This document shows, in pieces, positions 1 through 6,401 of a stretch of DNA of 7,014 nt. The position numbers were made by a program, and so were the translations under genes. Source of the DNA: an uncultured Emergencia sp. (GTDB taxonomy: Bacteria > Bacillota > Clostridia > Peptostreptococcales > Anaerovoracaceae); assembly GCA_902476665.1 (NCBI GenBank), contig CABSEO010000098.1:1-7014 (forward strand). The letters run 5' to 3'. Under the pieces are notes generated by a model. It had not been told where the DNA came from. It ran no database searches and saw only the letters and a list, made by a program, of their open reading frames with translations. Position 1 is the first letter of the stretch. The number at the start of each line of letters is the position of its first letter.

Positions 1-1394
1 ATAATATCTGCATCCGTTGCCAGCATATAGTTGATGATCTCACTCTTTGCCGCAAAGGATTTTCCTGATCCCGATACTCCCAGAATAAAGGAATTTCCAT
101 TAAGGAGTTTTCTTCGATCGGCAATAATCATGTTATTACTCTTTACATTCTGCCCGTAATAGATGCCGTGTTCATGGCGGATCTCCTGCACACGAAACGG
201 CACGAAGGCTGTCATTGATTCTGTGGTCAGGGGTCTTGTAATGTCTATCTGCTTTACACCTACCGGGATCGCTGTGGCAAGACCGTCAATCTGCTGAAAG
301 TTCAGAGGACTTATCTGACAAAGGGCCTCCTGCCCCACGGCCTGTATGGCTTTGGTGTCACGGTTCAGCTCTTCCAGTGTGTCTGCCGTATGAACGATGG
401 TAATCAGTGCCAGCATCATACGCTGATCTCTGCTGCGCAGATCATTTAAAAACTCCCTCAGCTGTTTTCTCTGAAGTTCCATCTCATAAGGAACTTCTAC
501 AGAAAAGTTGTTGTTGGCATTCTGCTGTCTCTGCCATTTGGTAATATTGGTTTCTGCACCAAGAAGCCTCCGATCGACATCGCGAATTGCCTTTGCTGTA
601 GGTACCGGAATGATATCTGTCGACAGCATCAAAGGCTTTTTCCAGTTTGTCAGCTTCGTCACAATGTCATCATTGATAAACGATGCATATTCCTTTAAAA
701 AGAGCACTCTGGCAAACCGTTCCCCTATTTTCAGGTAGCTCCGATTTACTTCTAAACAGTCTGGACAGATATAATCCTTGAAACAGTGACCTCGCTTTCT
801 GTTCTCGTCCAGTTCAAAATGAAAAAACATTTCCTCCCCGCTGCGGTAAAAGTCATGCAGAATCTGCAGCCGCTCTATGGCTCCAAGATCCTCACACTCG
901 GAACCAAGATAGCCCAAATGTTCTGCAAGGTTGCGTCCGATTCTCTCAAAAGCACCCCCGGCTTCCCCTTCATTTTCTGCTGTCACAGTAACCGTAATAT
1001 ATTTTTCCTGTATCATGGCACTGCCGCCAGTTGCTTTACTCAGGAGCATCCTGTTGTACTCATCCCGATAAACCTTCAGTTTATCTTCCTTTTCCGGAAT
1101 CAGAATATCCTGTTTAAAATCATTCTGATTCAGCCTGCGGTTATTCACCGTAATCTTAATTCTCGCATTGATGTCCAGAGAATTCAGCAGTGCCATATAA
1201 CCCTTCAGCATGCTCATCTTATCATCCTCGGAAGCCACCGCATAATTGATATCACTGAACCGGTAAGTTCTGCTGAACTGATTCTTTCCCACCTGAAACA
1301 GCCCATTATCAAAAATCTTTTTCACCGGAATAATATCCTGAACACGCTTTGGCACTGAATAACGGTTATTTCTTTTTTGCTTTCTCAAAGTCAT
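1..1394 (-). CDS. virB4: VirB4/TraE-type conjugation ATPase (N-terminal part, 3' end outside window)
   Basis: This is the cytoplasmic ATPase that energises the type IV secretion channel of a conjugative element. I translated the frame from ATG at 1394; it stays open for 464 codons and runs off the left edge. The Walker A motif GVSGSGKS is at residues 439-446 (57-80), preceded by NGNSFILG. The region QNANNNFSVEVPYEME (291-306), then SRDQRMMLAL and the TTESMTAFVPFRVQEI stretch, is characteristic of VirB4 proteins of Tn1549/CTn-type elements as I remember them. Walker B and the C-terminal domain lie beyond the window. The start is fixed by a strong ribosome site (GGGGAGGA, 6 nt before the ATG) inside the end of the PrgI gene, which it overlaps by 29 nt. 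Cysteines C204, C210 and C213 form an unusual small cluster. Family assignment is firm; total length is unknown. Confidence 0.95.
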   Translation of the reverse strand, partial: MTLRKQKRNNRYSVPKRVQDIIPVKKIFDNGLFQVGKNQFSRTYRFSDINYAVASEDDKMSMLKGYMALLNSLDINARIKITVNNRRLNQNDFKQDILIPEKEDKLKVYRDEYNRMLLSKATGGSAMIQEKYITVTVTAENEGEAGGAFERIGRNLAEHLGYLGSECEDLGAIERLQILHDFYRSGEEMFFHFELDENRKRGHCFKDYICPDCLEVNRSYLKIGERFARVLFLKEYASFINDDIVTKLTNWKKPLMLSTDIIPVPTAKAIRDVDRRLLGAETNITKWQRQQNANNNFSVEVPYEMELQRKQLREFLNDLRSRDQRMMLALITIVHTADTLEELNRDTKAIQAVGQEALCQISPLNFQQIDGLATAIPVGVKQIDITRPLTTESMTAFVPFRVQEIRHEHGIYYGQNVKSNNMIIADRRKLLNGNSFILGVSGSGKSFAAKSEIINYMLATDADI

Positions 1395-1770
1395 TTGTTT
1401 TCCTCCCCTTTCTTTTTTCTTCTTTCAGACATTCCTCCAACAGATTAACCGGCTGAAACAGCAGATATTTTGGTGTCAGTATTTCTGAGCGAATTACCGC
1501 AAGAAGAAATTTTTCTGCCGTCATACCGTTGTATTTGACAAATCCCAGCAGTGCGCAAGGCAGCATGCCTAAAATGCATGCCCATGATACTGCCTCCATG
1601 CCAAGTACACCTTTCAGCAGAAAGAATATTCCTACTGACATGCCGCAGCCTGCCAGAGAAAAAAGAAACTGACGCAGATTCAGTCCCCAGAACATAGACT
1701 CCGAATAATCCCGAATCTCCGGATTGATGCAGATTGAAATACTATTGTTTTCTCTGCCACTGTTTTCCAT
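1366..1770 (-). CDS. prgI: PrgI-family type IV secretion membrane protein
   Basis: This 134-residue protein is a small inner-membrane component of the Gram-positive conjugation channel, usually encoded just before VirB4, as here. The N-terminus carries the typical NPEIRDYSES motif (16-25) followed by a conserved-looking F/WGLNLRQFLFSLAG. Two hydrophobic helices are visible at about residues 34-54 and 58-77, then a cytoplasmic stretch with NGMTAEKFLLAVIRSE (81-96). The tail is very lysine-rich (KEEKRKGRKTNDFEKAKKK), and its codons are shared with the VirB4 start region. A ribosome site (AGGTGA) lies shortly before the ATG. The gap to the upstream VirB6-like gene is 28 nt. By analogy to VirB3, it would anchor or position VirB4 at the membrane; that is inference. 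Confidence 0.92.
   Translation of the reverse strand: MENSGRENNSISICINPEIRDYSESMFWGLNLRQFLFSLAGCGMSVGIFFLLKGVLGMEAVSWACILGMLPCALLGFVKYNGMTAEKFLLAVIRSEILTPKYLLFQPVNLLEECLKEEKRKGRKTNDFEKAKKK
1401..1410 (-). promoter_or_regulatory. Ribosome binding site of the VirB4 gene, inside the PrgI coding region
   Basis: AAGGGGAGGA on the minus strand lies 6 nt before ATG 1394. It fixes the VirB4 start and places the initiation site in the last codons of the PrgI gene, so the two genes are probably translationally coupled. Confidence 0.8.
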
Positions 1771-1798
1771 TTGCTTTCACCTGCTTTCCTGTCACAAT

Positions 1799-2635
1799 TT
1801 ACAGCCCCATCATCTCTCTGACCAGATGATCTGCCATCTTGACTGCGCCTACCAGCACCAGCATATTGAATATCAGTTCTCCGATATAAGACCAGACCAT
1901 GGCTACCGGTGCGGCACTCTGATTAAGCTCCGGTGGGGAAGCTGCAAAAGCCGAAAAGATGACACAGGCAAGAATAATGATTGCCCCTTCCAGACACACC
2001 GCCGCATAGGACTTTAGAAATGATGCACCGATTCGCTGCGTCGGCTCACCGGCAAAGGCAGCAAGAGGCACCGGTGCAATTGCAGTGTACATATACAATT
2101 TAAAGAATCTGCCATATACACTCATGATAATAATAAACGACAGAATGGTAATCACCAGGCTGCCGATGATGGTTACCGCCCATAGGGGAATACTCTCGAA
2201 GAAACCACAGTCCTCAATAGCTGTAATCATCTCTTCGGGCAGTGCCATCACTGATGTTGCGGCAAGACCCGCATTTTGCATGATTGTTGTCACAAGTCCC
2301 TGCAGGATCGTAAATACCGCCATCATCAGTTCCAGTCCATAGGTCACTACTCCCTTGGCAATCGCAAAACGGATAAACAGCTTTAAGGCATGCTCCGGTT
2401 TTTTCAGTTCGGCAAAAGTACCACAGGTTTTTACTACGCCCACAAGAAAAAAAAGCACCAACAAAGCGAGTCCGATCGCCTGCAGTGCTCCATGTATATT
2501 CAAAATGACCGTCCAGATTCCGCCTCCCCGAAAGCTCTCCGGTGACTCTGTCAGCAGAGTCCAGATTTCCGTCAGCTTTTCGTTCCAAGTTGTCAGGGCA
2601 TTCTGCAGATTCTGTACGACCCAGTTTTCAGACAT
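1799..2635 (-). CDS. VirB6/TrbL-like polytopic conjugation membrane protein (CD0411 type)
   Basis: The 278-residue product has about six hydrophobic segments, near residues 46-68, 95-118, 150-173, 178-196, 211-232 and 245-268, and so should be an integral membrane protein. The central segment SVYGRFFKLYMYTAIAPVPLA followed by a short AGEP loop resembles the VirB6/TrbL-like protein placed between Maff2 and PrgI in Tn1549/CTn elements. Its expected role is a core subunit of the inner-membrane translocation pore. The start is supported by AGAGGTGAT just before ATG 2635. It follows the Maff2 gene after the only long gap in the operon (123 nt), whereas the next gene is 28 nt away. The TrbL/VirB6 assignment rests on topology and gene position more than on motifs. 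Confidence 0.88.
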   Translation of the reverse strand: MSENWVVQNLQNALTTWNEKLTEIWTLLTESPESFRGGGIWTVILNIHGALQAIGLALLVLFFLVGVVKTCGTFAELKKPEHALKLFIRFAIAKGVVTYGLELMMAVFTILQGLVTTIMQNAGLAATSVMALPEEMITAIEDCGFFESIPLWAVTIIGSLVITILSFIIIMSVYGRFFKLYMYTAIAPVPLAAFAGEPTQRIGASFLKSYAAVCLEGAIIILACVIFSAFAASPPELNQSAAPVAMVWSYIGELIFNMLVLVGAVKMADHLVREMMGL

Positions 2636-2758
2636 AAAATCACCTCTTTTAAAACATAGCGTCCCTAAACAATATTCAGGGAATTGCTCTTCTAAATATC
2701 AAAAAATACTACTTTTTCCATTCTCTATGGTTGAGATTACGTCACATTTCAGTGTGCA
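2636..2758 (-). other. Non-coding gap with a small hairpin, upstream of the VirB6-like gene
   Basis: This is the only gap over 80 nt in the transfer operon. On the minus strand TCCCTGAA and TTTAGGGA (2662-2682) can pair around a 5-nt loop, with one G-T pair. No long U-run follows directly, so it is not a convincing terminator; it may be an RNA processing or stability element. An AT-rich part (about 2696-2720, minus strand GGAAAAAGTAGTATTTTTTG) precedes it and holds weak promoter-like hexamers. No open frame with a ribosome site was seen. Any regulatory role is inference. Confidence 0.4.
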
Positions 2759-3046
2759 TCAACCGGTAATCAGCGTCAGAATTTCTTTTGTAAAGGTAAT
2801 GATAATGCCGCCTGCCAGTGTCAGAAACCCGTTTGCTCTCTGTGACGGATCATGGGACTTCATGGAAAGCCCCACCTGCATAACGCCAAGTCCCAGCAGT
2901 ATCAATCCAATGGCCCGAATCAGCGAAAAGATAAAATCGGACAGGTTGTCCACTACGGCCAGCGGATCTGCTGCAGCAGAAACTGACGCAGGTATTGCCA
3001 TAACCGCTATGATTCCCATTAATATACCATTTTTCAATTTTCTCAT
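2759..3046 (-). CDS. Maff2-family small membrane protein, VirB2-like candidate
   Basis: The 95-residue product begins with a basic N-terminus (MRKLKNG) and a hydrophobic stretch ending in PASVSAAADP, which looks like a signal peptide with possible cleavage around residues 24-26. The mature part has two hydrophobic helices (about 38-60 and 75-93) separated by a short polar loop, KSHDPSQRANG. Size, gene position between VirD4 and the VirB6-like gene, and the segments GLILLGLGVMQVGLSMKSHDP-like and GFLTLAGGIIITF match the Maff2 family of Tn1549/CTn transfer modules. The architecture (leader, two helices, short loop) is like VirB2 pilins and TrbC, so a pilus or channel-lining role is plausible but unproven. 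The ribosome site GGGAGGA is 8 nt before the ATG, and the upstream VirD4 gene ends 24 nt earlier. Confidence 0.9.
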   Translation of the reverse strand: MRKLKNGILMGIIAVMAIPASVSAAADPLAVVDNLSDFIFSLIRAIGLILLGLGVMQVGLSMKSHDPSQRANGFLTLAGGIIITFTKEILTLITG

Positions 3047-3070
3047 CTTCTGGTTCCTCCCTTTCTGTTT

Positions 3071-4885
3071 CTATTCATTCCATAGTTCCTCAACAGTATA
3101 AATCTTGTCTTCTTCCAGCATGAAAGGCTCCGGCAGGTTGATCGGTGATTTATCACTTTTTTGAGCTGTTTGAACAAATTCTGCTCTGATAAATGCTGAT
3201 GCCTCACTGATCTCTCCGTGGTAATATGGCTCTCCACCTCCATCCGCAGTCAAAGCAACATTGGGATGTCTCAGAATATCGTATTTCAAATCCTTCACCG
3301 GACGTTCTCCGCGAATAAAGAGTATCGCATACCGGTTGTCCAGCATCCGGATTTCATCAGGTGTCATCAGTTCCCTCCCCAGCATCTGATAGTTGGTGGT
3401 ATAGCTTCCGGAACCGCCAGTAGACCTTCCGTAAGAATTGGTATCAATGGTTGATTTGCCCAGTTGTTCACTGACATATTTATGAGTAGACTGTTCATTG
3501 CCCCCGAGATAAAGAAATTCATCACAGTTTCCTGTGATGGACTCCCACTGTTTCTCAAACAGTGCCTTTAACTGTGCCATATTCTGCAGAATAATCGATA
3601 CGGATACTCCCCGGGAACGCATAACTGAAAGAATTTTGTCAAAGTCTTCCGGAAGGCTCACATTTGCAAATTCGTCCATGACAAAATGCACATGAACCGG
3701 CAGGCTCTTTGTACTGCTCTGATCTGCCAGATAAAAAAGCTGCTGAAACAGCTGCGTATATAGAATGCTCACCAGAAAATTAAAGCTGGTGTCATTATCG
3801 GAAATCAGAGCAAAGAGTGCTCCTTTTTCCTCTCCAAGGCCGGGCAGATCCATCTCATCCGCCGCAGTCAGTGCAGCCATGCTTTCCAGATTGAACTTTT
3901 CCAGTCTTGCCGCCAGCGTAATCTGTATGGACTTCAGTGTCTTCCCCGAACCACTGTGATAGTCCTTGTAATACTTTACAGCAATGTGATTCGGATCCTT
4001 TTCCTCCAGTTCTGCGAACAGACTGTCCAGAGGACTGAAATAGTCCTCGTTATCCTCTTTTACTTCTCCCGCCCTGAGCATTTCCATAACCATAGGAAAG
4101 TTTTGCTCTTCCTCCGGCGCCTCATACTTTAGAAAGAAAATCAGGGCTAACAGCAGCATGGAGGCTGCGGTATCCCAAAAAGGGTCACTGGACTTACTTC
4201 CTTTGGGGGTGGTGCTCTTGAAAAGATTCGTCACCAGTTTCTGCACATCATTGTCATCCCGAAGATAGACGAAAGGATTATAGCAGTGGCTCTTCTCCAT
4301 GTTGATAAGATCCAGCACTCTGATGTTATATCCTTTCGCTTTTAAGAGATTTCCCGTATCGCGAAGAATTTCTCCCTTGGGATCTAGAATGACAAAAGAT
4401 GTATTGGCCTGCATGATATTCGGTTTGCAGTAAAATCTGGTCTTTCCTGCCCCGGAGCCACCGCACACAAGCACATTGACATTACGTCTGTGCTGTCTGC
4501 CTTCCATGCCAATGCTGACATTCTGGGTAAGAATCTTGTTGTCCATAGATCTTCGTTTTTCATACCTTCGATTCACTGTAGACGCAACACCCCACCGAGC
4601 GGAACCGTATTCCTCTCCCCGCCTGTAAACCTTTCCACTGTTCAGGAATATACAGATACCGAGTACATATACACACAAAAACAGGATAACCGTCCGCGGA
4701 CTGGTTTCGCAAAATTCTATGTGCAGGGGATTTTCCATAGCAAGGGAAAATCCGGTTATGATTCCGGTAAAACCGTCTTTGATATAGGGTGCAAGTTTCA
4801 AAGCGGTATATATGACAGGAAGAACACCAAATACTGCTGCAATCCAGTATTTTTCTCTGTTCACCTTATCTTGCCCCCCTGTCAC
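3071..4885 (-). CDS. virD4: VirD4/TraG-family type IV coupling ATPase
   Basis: This is the membrane-anchored coupling protein that recruits the relaxosome and helps move the DNA strand into the channel. Counting from GTG 4885 (604 residues), two N-terminal membrane segments lie at about 12-31 and 66-81, followed by EEYGSARWG (91-99), typical of this family. Walker A is GGSGAGKT (142-149), then FVILDPKGEIL (164-174), and Walker B is VHFVMDEFAN (399-408). The region SRGVSVSIILQNMAQLK (424-440) and the ITGNCDEFLYLGGNE segment also fit TraG/VirD4. The start is uncertain: GTG 4885 overlaps the upstream gene by 20 nt with only a weak AAGGAAAG before it, whereas GTG 4864 (597 residues) lies 1 nt after the upstream stop and 9 nt after AGGGGGG. 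Both keep all domains. Function is secure. Confidence 0.95.
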   Translation of the reverse strand: MTGGQDKVNREKYWIAAVFGVLPVIYTALKLAPYIKDGFTGIITGFSLAMENPLHIEFCETSPRTVILFLCVYVLGICIFLNSGKVYRRGEEYGSARWGVASTVNRRYEKRRSMDNKILTQNVSIGMEGRQHRRNVNVLVCGGSGAGKTRFYCKPNIMQANTSFVILDPKGEILRDTGNLLKAKGYNIRVLDLINMEKSHCYNPFVYLRDDNDVQKLVTNLFKSTTPKGSKSSDPFWDTAASMLLLALIFFLKYEAPEEEQNFPMVMEMLRAGEVKEDNEDYFSPLDSLFAELEEKDPNHIAVKYYKDYHSGSGKTLKSIQITLAARLEKFNLESMAALTAADEMDLPGLGEEKGALFALISDNDTSFNFLVSILYTQLFQQLFYLADQSSTKSLPVHVHFVMDEFANVSLPEDFDKILSVMRSRGVSVSIILQNMAQLKALFEKQWESITGNCDEFLYLGGNEQSTHKYVSEQLGKSTIDTNSYGRSTGGSGSYTTNYQMLGRELMTPDEIRMLDNRYAILFIRGERPVKDLKYDILRHPNVALTADGGGEPYYHGEISEASAFIRAEFVQTAQKSDKSPINLPEPFMLEEDKIYTVEELWNE

Positions 4886-5708
4886 ATTCTTTCCTTTTTT
4901 CAGTAGTCATTACTTCCTGTTTCATCTGATGAAAAGTCATACCCGCCCTTGCGATTTCCTTACGGGCATCCTTCGGTTCCAGTTCCTTAAGTCCTGCCGG
5001 CACACAGATTTTCTCCTGCATATTCTCCGGTCCCATCTGACCGCAAAGCATATAGGTAATACACTCGGCTGCGAATTCGTTTTCTTCGCGAGTAGTTCCT
5101 TGTCCACCCGCGTATAGCTTTGCATGGGCAATTTCTTTCACTAAACCATTGAGAAACTCATTGACACCCAGACCTTTCTGCACATAGATTTTCCCTGCCT
5201 CCGGGCAGAATCTAACAGTTTCATCTGAAAGGCTGCTTTCGTCACATGCTTCGATTTCCGCACCGGCATGCGCCACCAGCCTGTCCAGCATTTCACTTTT
5301 TGTCACTTCGCTTTTTTCATGAGAAATTTCCTGCGCTGCAGTCTGAGAAACATCAAACACTTTTTTTACTCTATAAGTTCGCTTCTCCTCGCCATTCTTC
5401 AGGAAGGTATATGGCTGCAGAACTGCAATCCCTTTTTCCCCCTTGTTTATCTGAATCTCATCTTTTGACCAGCCCTCAAAGGTTCTGACTTCTCTGGCAT
5501 TTGGATTTCTGCCGAAAATCAGCAGCAGATTTCCCACAGACATTGTGTCTATTTCACTCTGCAAACGCAAAAAGGCAGCGAAGGTTTCATCATCACCTAG
5601 CACTGCCTTTGTCGTTTCCTCCATTTGTTTGTACAGTTCCTGCATCTCCCGTCTTTTCATTTCCCCATATTCCCGAGGACTGTACTTCCATCCTTCTTTC
5701 TGTGTCAT
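4866..5708 (-). CDS. ArdC_N-like protein with degenerate zincin domain
   Basis: The 280-residue product has a basic, helical N-terminus, then an ArdC_N-like region at about 25-122. This includes MSVGNLLLIFGRNPNA (56-71), TFEGWSKDEIQINKGEKGIAVLQP (by key residues W80, K89-G90, K92-G93) and a closing KKVFDV. ArdC_N domains are associated with single-stranded DNA binding in mobile-element proteins. The C-terminal half (about 135-222) looks like a zincin-type metallopeptidase fold: VKEIAHAKL (190-198) sits where HExxH is expected, followed by NEFAAECITYML (210-221). The first histidine is replaced by K191, so a working zinc protease is doubtful. It lies between PcfB and VirD4, as in Tn1549-type elements, with an AAGGAGAGG ribosome site inside the end of the PcfB gene. 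A protective or ssDNA-handling role is inference. Confidence 0.8.
   Translation of the reverse strand: MTQKEGWKYSPREYGEMKRREMQELYKQMEETTKAVLGDDETFAAFLRLQSEIDTMSVGNLLLIFGRNPNAREVRTFEGWSKDEIQINKGEKGIAVLQPYTFLKNGEEKRTYRVKKVFDVSQTAAQEISHEKSEVTKSEMLDRLVAHAGAEIEACDESSLSDETVRFCPEAGKIYVQKGLGVNEFLNGLVKEIAHAKLYAGGQGTTREENEFAAECITYMLCGQMGPENMQEKICVPAGLKELEPKDARKEIARAGMTFHQMKQEVMTTEKRKECDRGAR
4874..4880 (-). promoter_or_regulatory. Candidate ribosome site for an alternative VirD4 start at GTG 4864
   Basis: AGGGGGG on the minus strand ends 9 nt before GTG 4864, and that GTG falls 1 nt after the stop of the ArdC-like gene. This is a better site than the one before GTG 4885 and would give a protein 7 residues shorter through stop-start coupling. 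Confidence 0.45.
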
Positions 5709-5712
5709 TTCT

Positions 5713-6324
5713 TTACCTCTCCTTTTCGAATTCCTTTTCTCTCCTCTTCGTTCTGAACTTCCCGCCGTCTTTTTCCGCTTTCTTTAACTGCTGCAGTTTC
5801 TTTCGTACCGAAGGTTTCTTATATGAATCTTCGATTTCGTCTTTCTGCAGCTGCCAATCTCGCCCGGACAGACGATTTCTGTCCATCCCGGCCAAAGTGG
5901 GGTTTTCTGACGGCCCTCTTTCTGCAGCCCGGTTAATCTGCACATTATCCACGGAAGCAAGCCGAAATCGTTCGACGATACGATTAATCCGAGGCGCATC
6001 TTCAGCACGAGTGATAATATCAATGATTCCTTTTTCATCATCTGCATGAGGTTTAATGACGGTATACAGAACGCCGTACTTCTTTGCTTCCCTGGTAAAG
6101 CTCTTCAGATCCTGTTCCGGCAGAGAAAATACCGTCAGTTCCTTTCCCGATTTCAGCATGTTCGTCAGAGCAATCTTTCCCATGCTTTTCTGACCTTCTT
6201 TTGCATAGACCATAAGGGCAGCCGCCAGATTTTTTGCTCCTGCACCGGCAATCCGCAAAGTAAACTCCATGCCCTCCAGTGACATACGGACAACCTGCTC
6301 CGCTGCATCTCCTCCGTAATTCAT
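5713..6324 (-). CDS. pcfB: PcfB family (DUF3801) relaxosome/coupling adaptor
   Basis: The product is a 203-residue soluble protein. The DUF3801 core covers about residues 8-128, with AKKYGVLYTVIKP (80-92) followed by GIIDIITRAEDAPRINRI and FRLASVD, the signature part of the family. The C-terminal tail (about 150-203) is strongly charged and basic, with PSVRKKLQQLKKAEK then RTKRREKEFEKER. In the pCF10 system PcfB cooperates with the relaxase and the coupling protein to bring DNA to the channel; the same role is inferred here. I chose ATG 6324 because AAAGGAGAA lies 6 nt before it; a GTG 18 nt upstream (6342) extends the frame by six residues but has no ribosome site. The stop is 4 nt before the next gene. 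It is the first transfer gene after the terminator at 6360-6382. Confidence 0.9.
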   Translation of the reverse strand: MNYGGDAAEQVVRMSLEGMEFTLRIAGAGAKNLAAALMVYAKEGQKSMGKIALTNMLKSGKELTVFSLPEQDLKSFTREAKKYGVLYTVIKPHADDEKGIIDIITRAEDAPRINRIVERFRLASVDNVQINRAAERGPSENPTLAGMDRNRLSGRDWQLQKDEIEDSYKKPSVRKKLQQLKKAEKDGGKFRTKRREKEFEKER

Positions 6325-6330
6325 CTTGCA

Positions 6331-6339
6331 TTCTCCTTT
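6331..6339 (-). promoter_or_regulatory. Ribosome binding site deciding the pcfB start
   Basis: AAAGGAGAA on the minus strand lies 6 nt before ATG 6324. It overlaps codons that would belong to a longer GTG-initiated form, which argues against that longer start. Confidence 0.8.
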
Positions 6340-6359
6340 CACGTTTTTATTTTGAAACT

Positions 6360-6382
6360 AAAAAAGCACCCGTTAAGGTGCT
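6360..6382 (-). terminator. Rho-independent terminator after the unknown AT-rich gene
   Basis: On the minus strand AGCACC and GGTGCT form a perfect 6-bp stem around a 6-nt loop (TTAACG), followed directly by a run of six T. It starts 19 nt after the stop codon at 6402 and ends 35 nt before the pcfB start, so it should separate the upstream gene from the transfer operon. There is no matching T-run on the plus strand, so it acts in one direction. Confidence 0.88.
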
Positions 6383-6401
6383 CATTAAACGAATCAGATT
6401 A

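Noticed and set aside
786..1358. Plus-strand open frame of 190 codons
   Set aside because: It lies wholly antisense to the VirB4 gene, whose motifs are clear. The translation has no recognisable domain and no good ribosome site.
2214..2588. Minus-strand open frame of 124 codons overlapping the VirB6-like gene in another frame
   Set aside because: It is contained in a gene with convincing membrane topology and its own ribosome site, and the alternative product shows no domain.
2355..3101. Plus-strand open frame of 248 codons
   Set aside because: It is antisense to the VirB6-like and Maff2 genes and the gap between them. The product is rich in Ser, Pro and Phe, typical of a shadow frame.
3938..3955. 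Second P-loop-like sequence SGSGKT in VirD4 (residues 311-316)
   Set aside because: It lacks the preceding strand and spacing of a Walker A motif. A similar AGKT/LKSI segment is normal in this coupling-protein family, and the real Walker A is at 142-149.
5501..6049. Plus-strand open frame of 182 codons
   Set aside because: It is antisense to the ArdC-like and PcfB genes. The product is Ser/Phe-rich low-complexity sequence, typical of a shadow of a Lys/Glu-rich gene.
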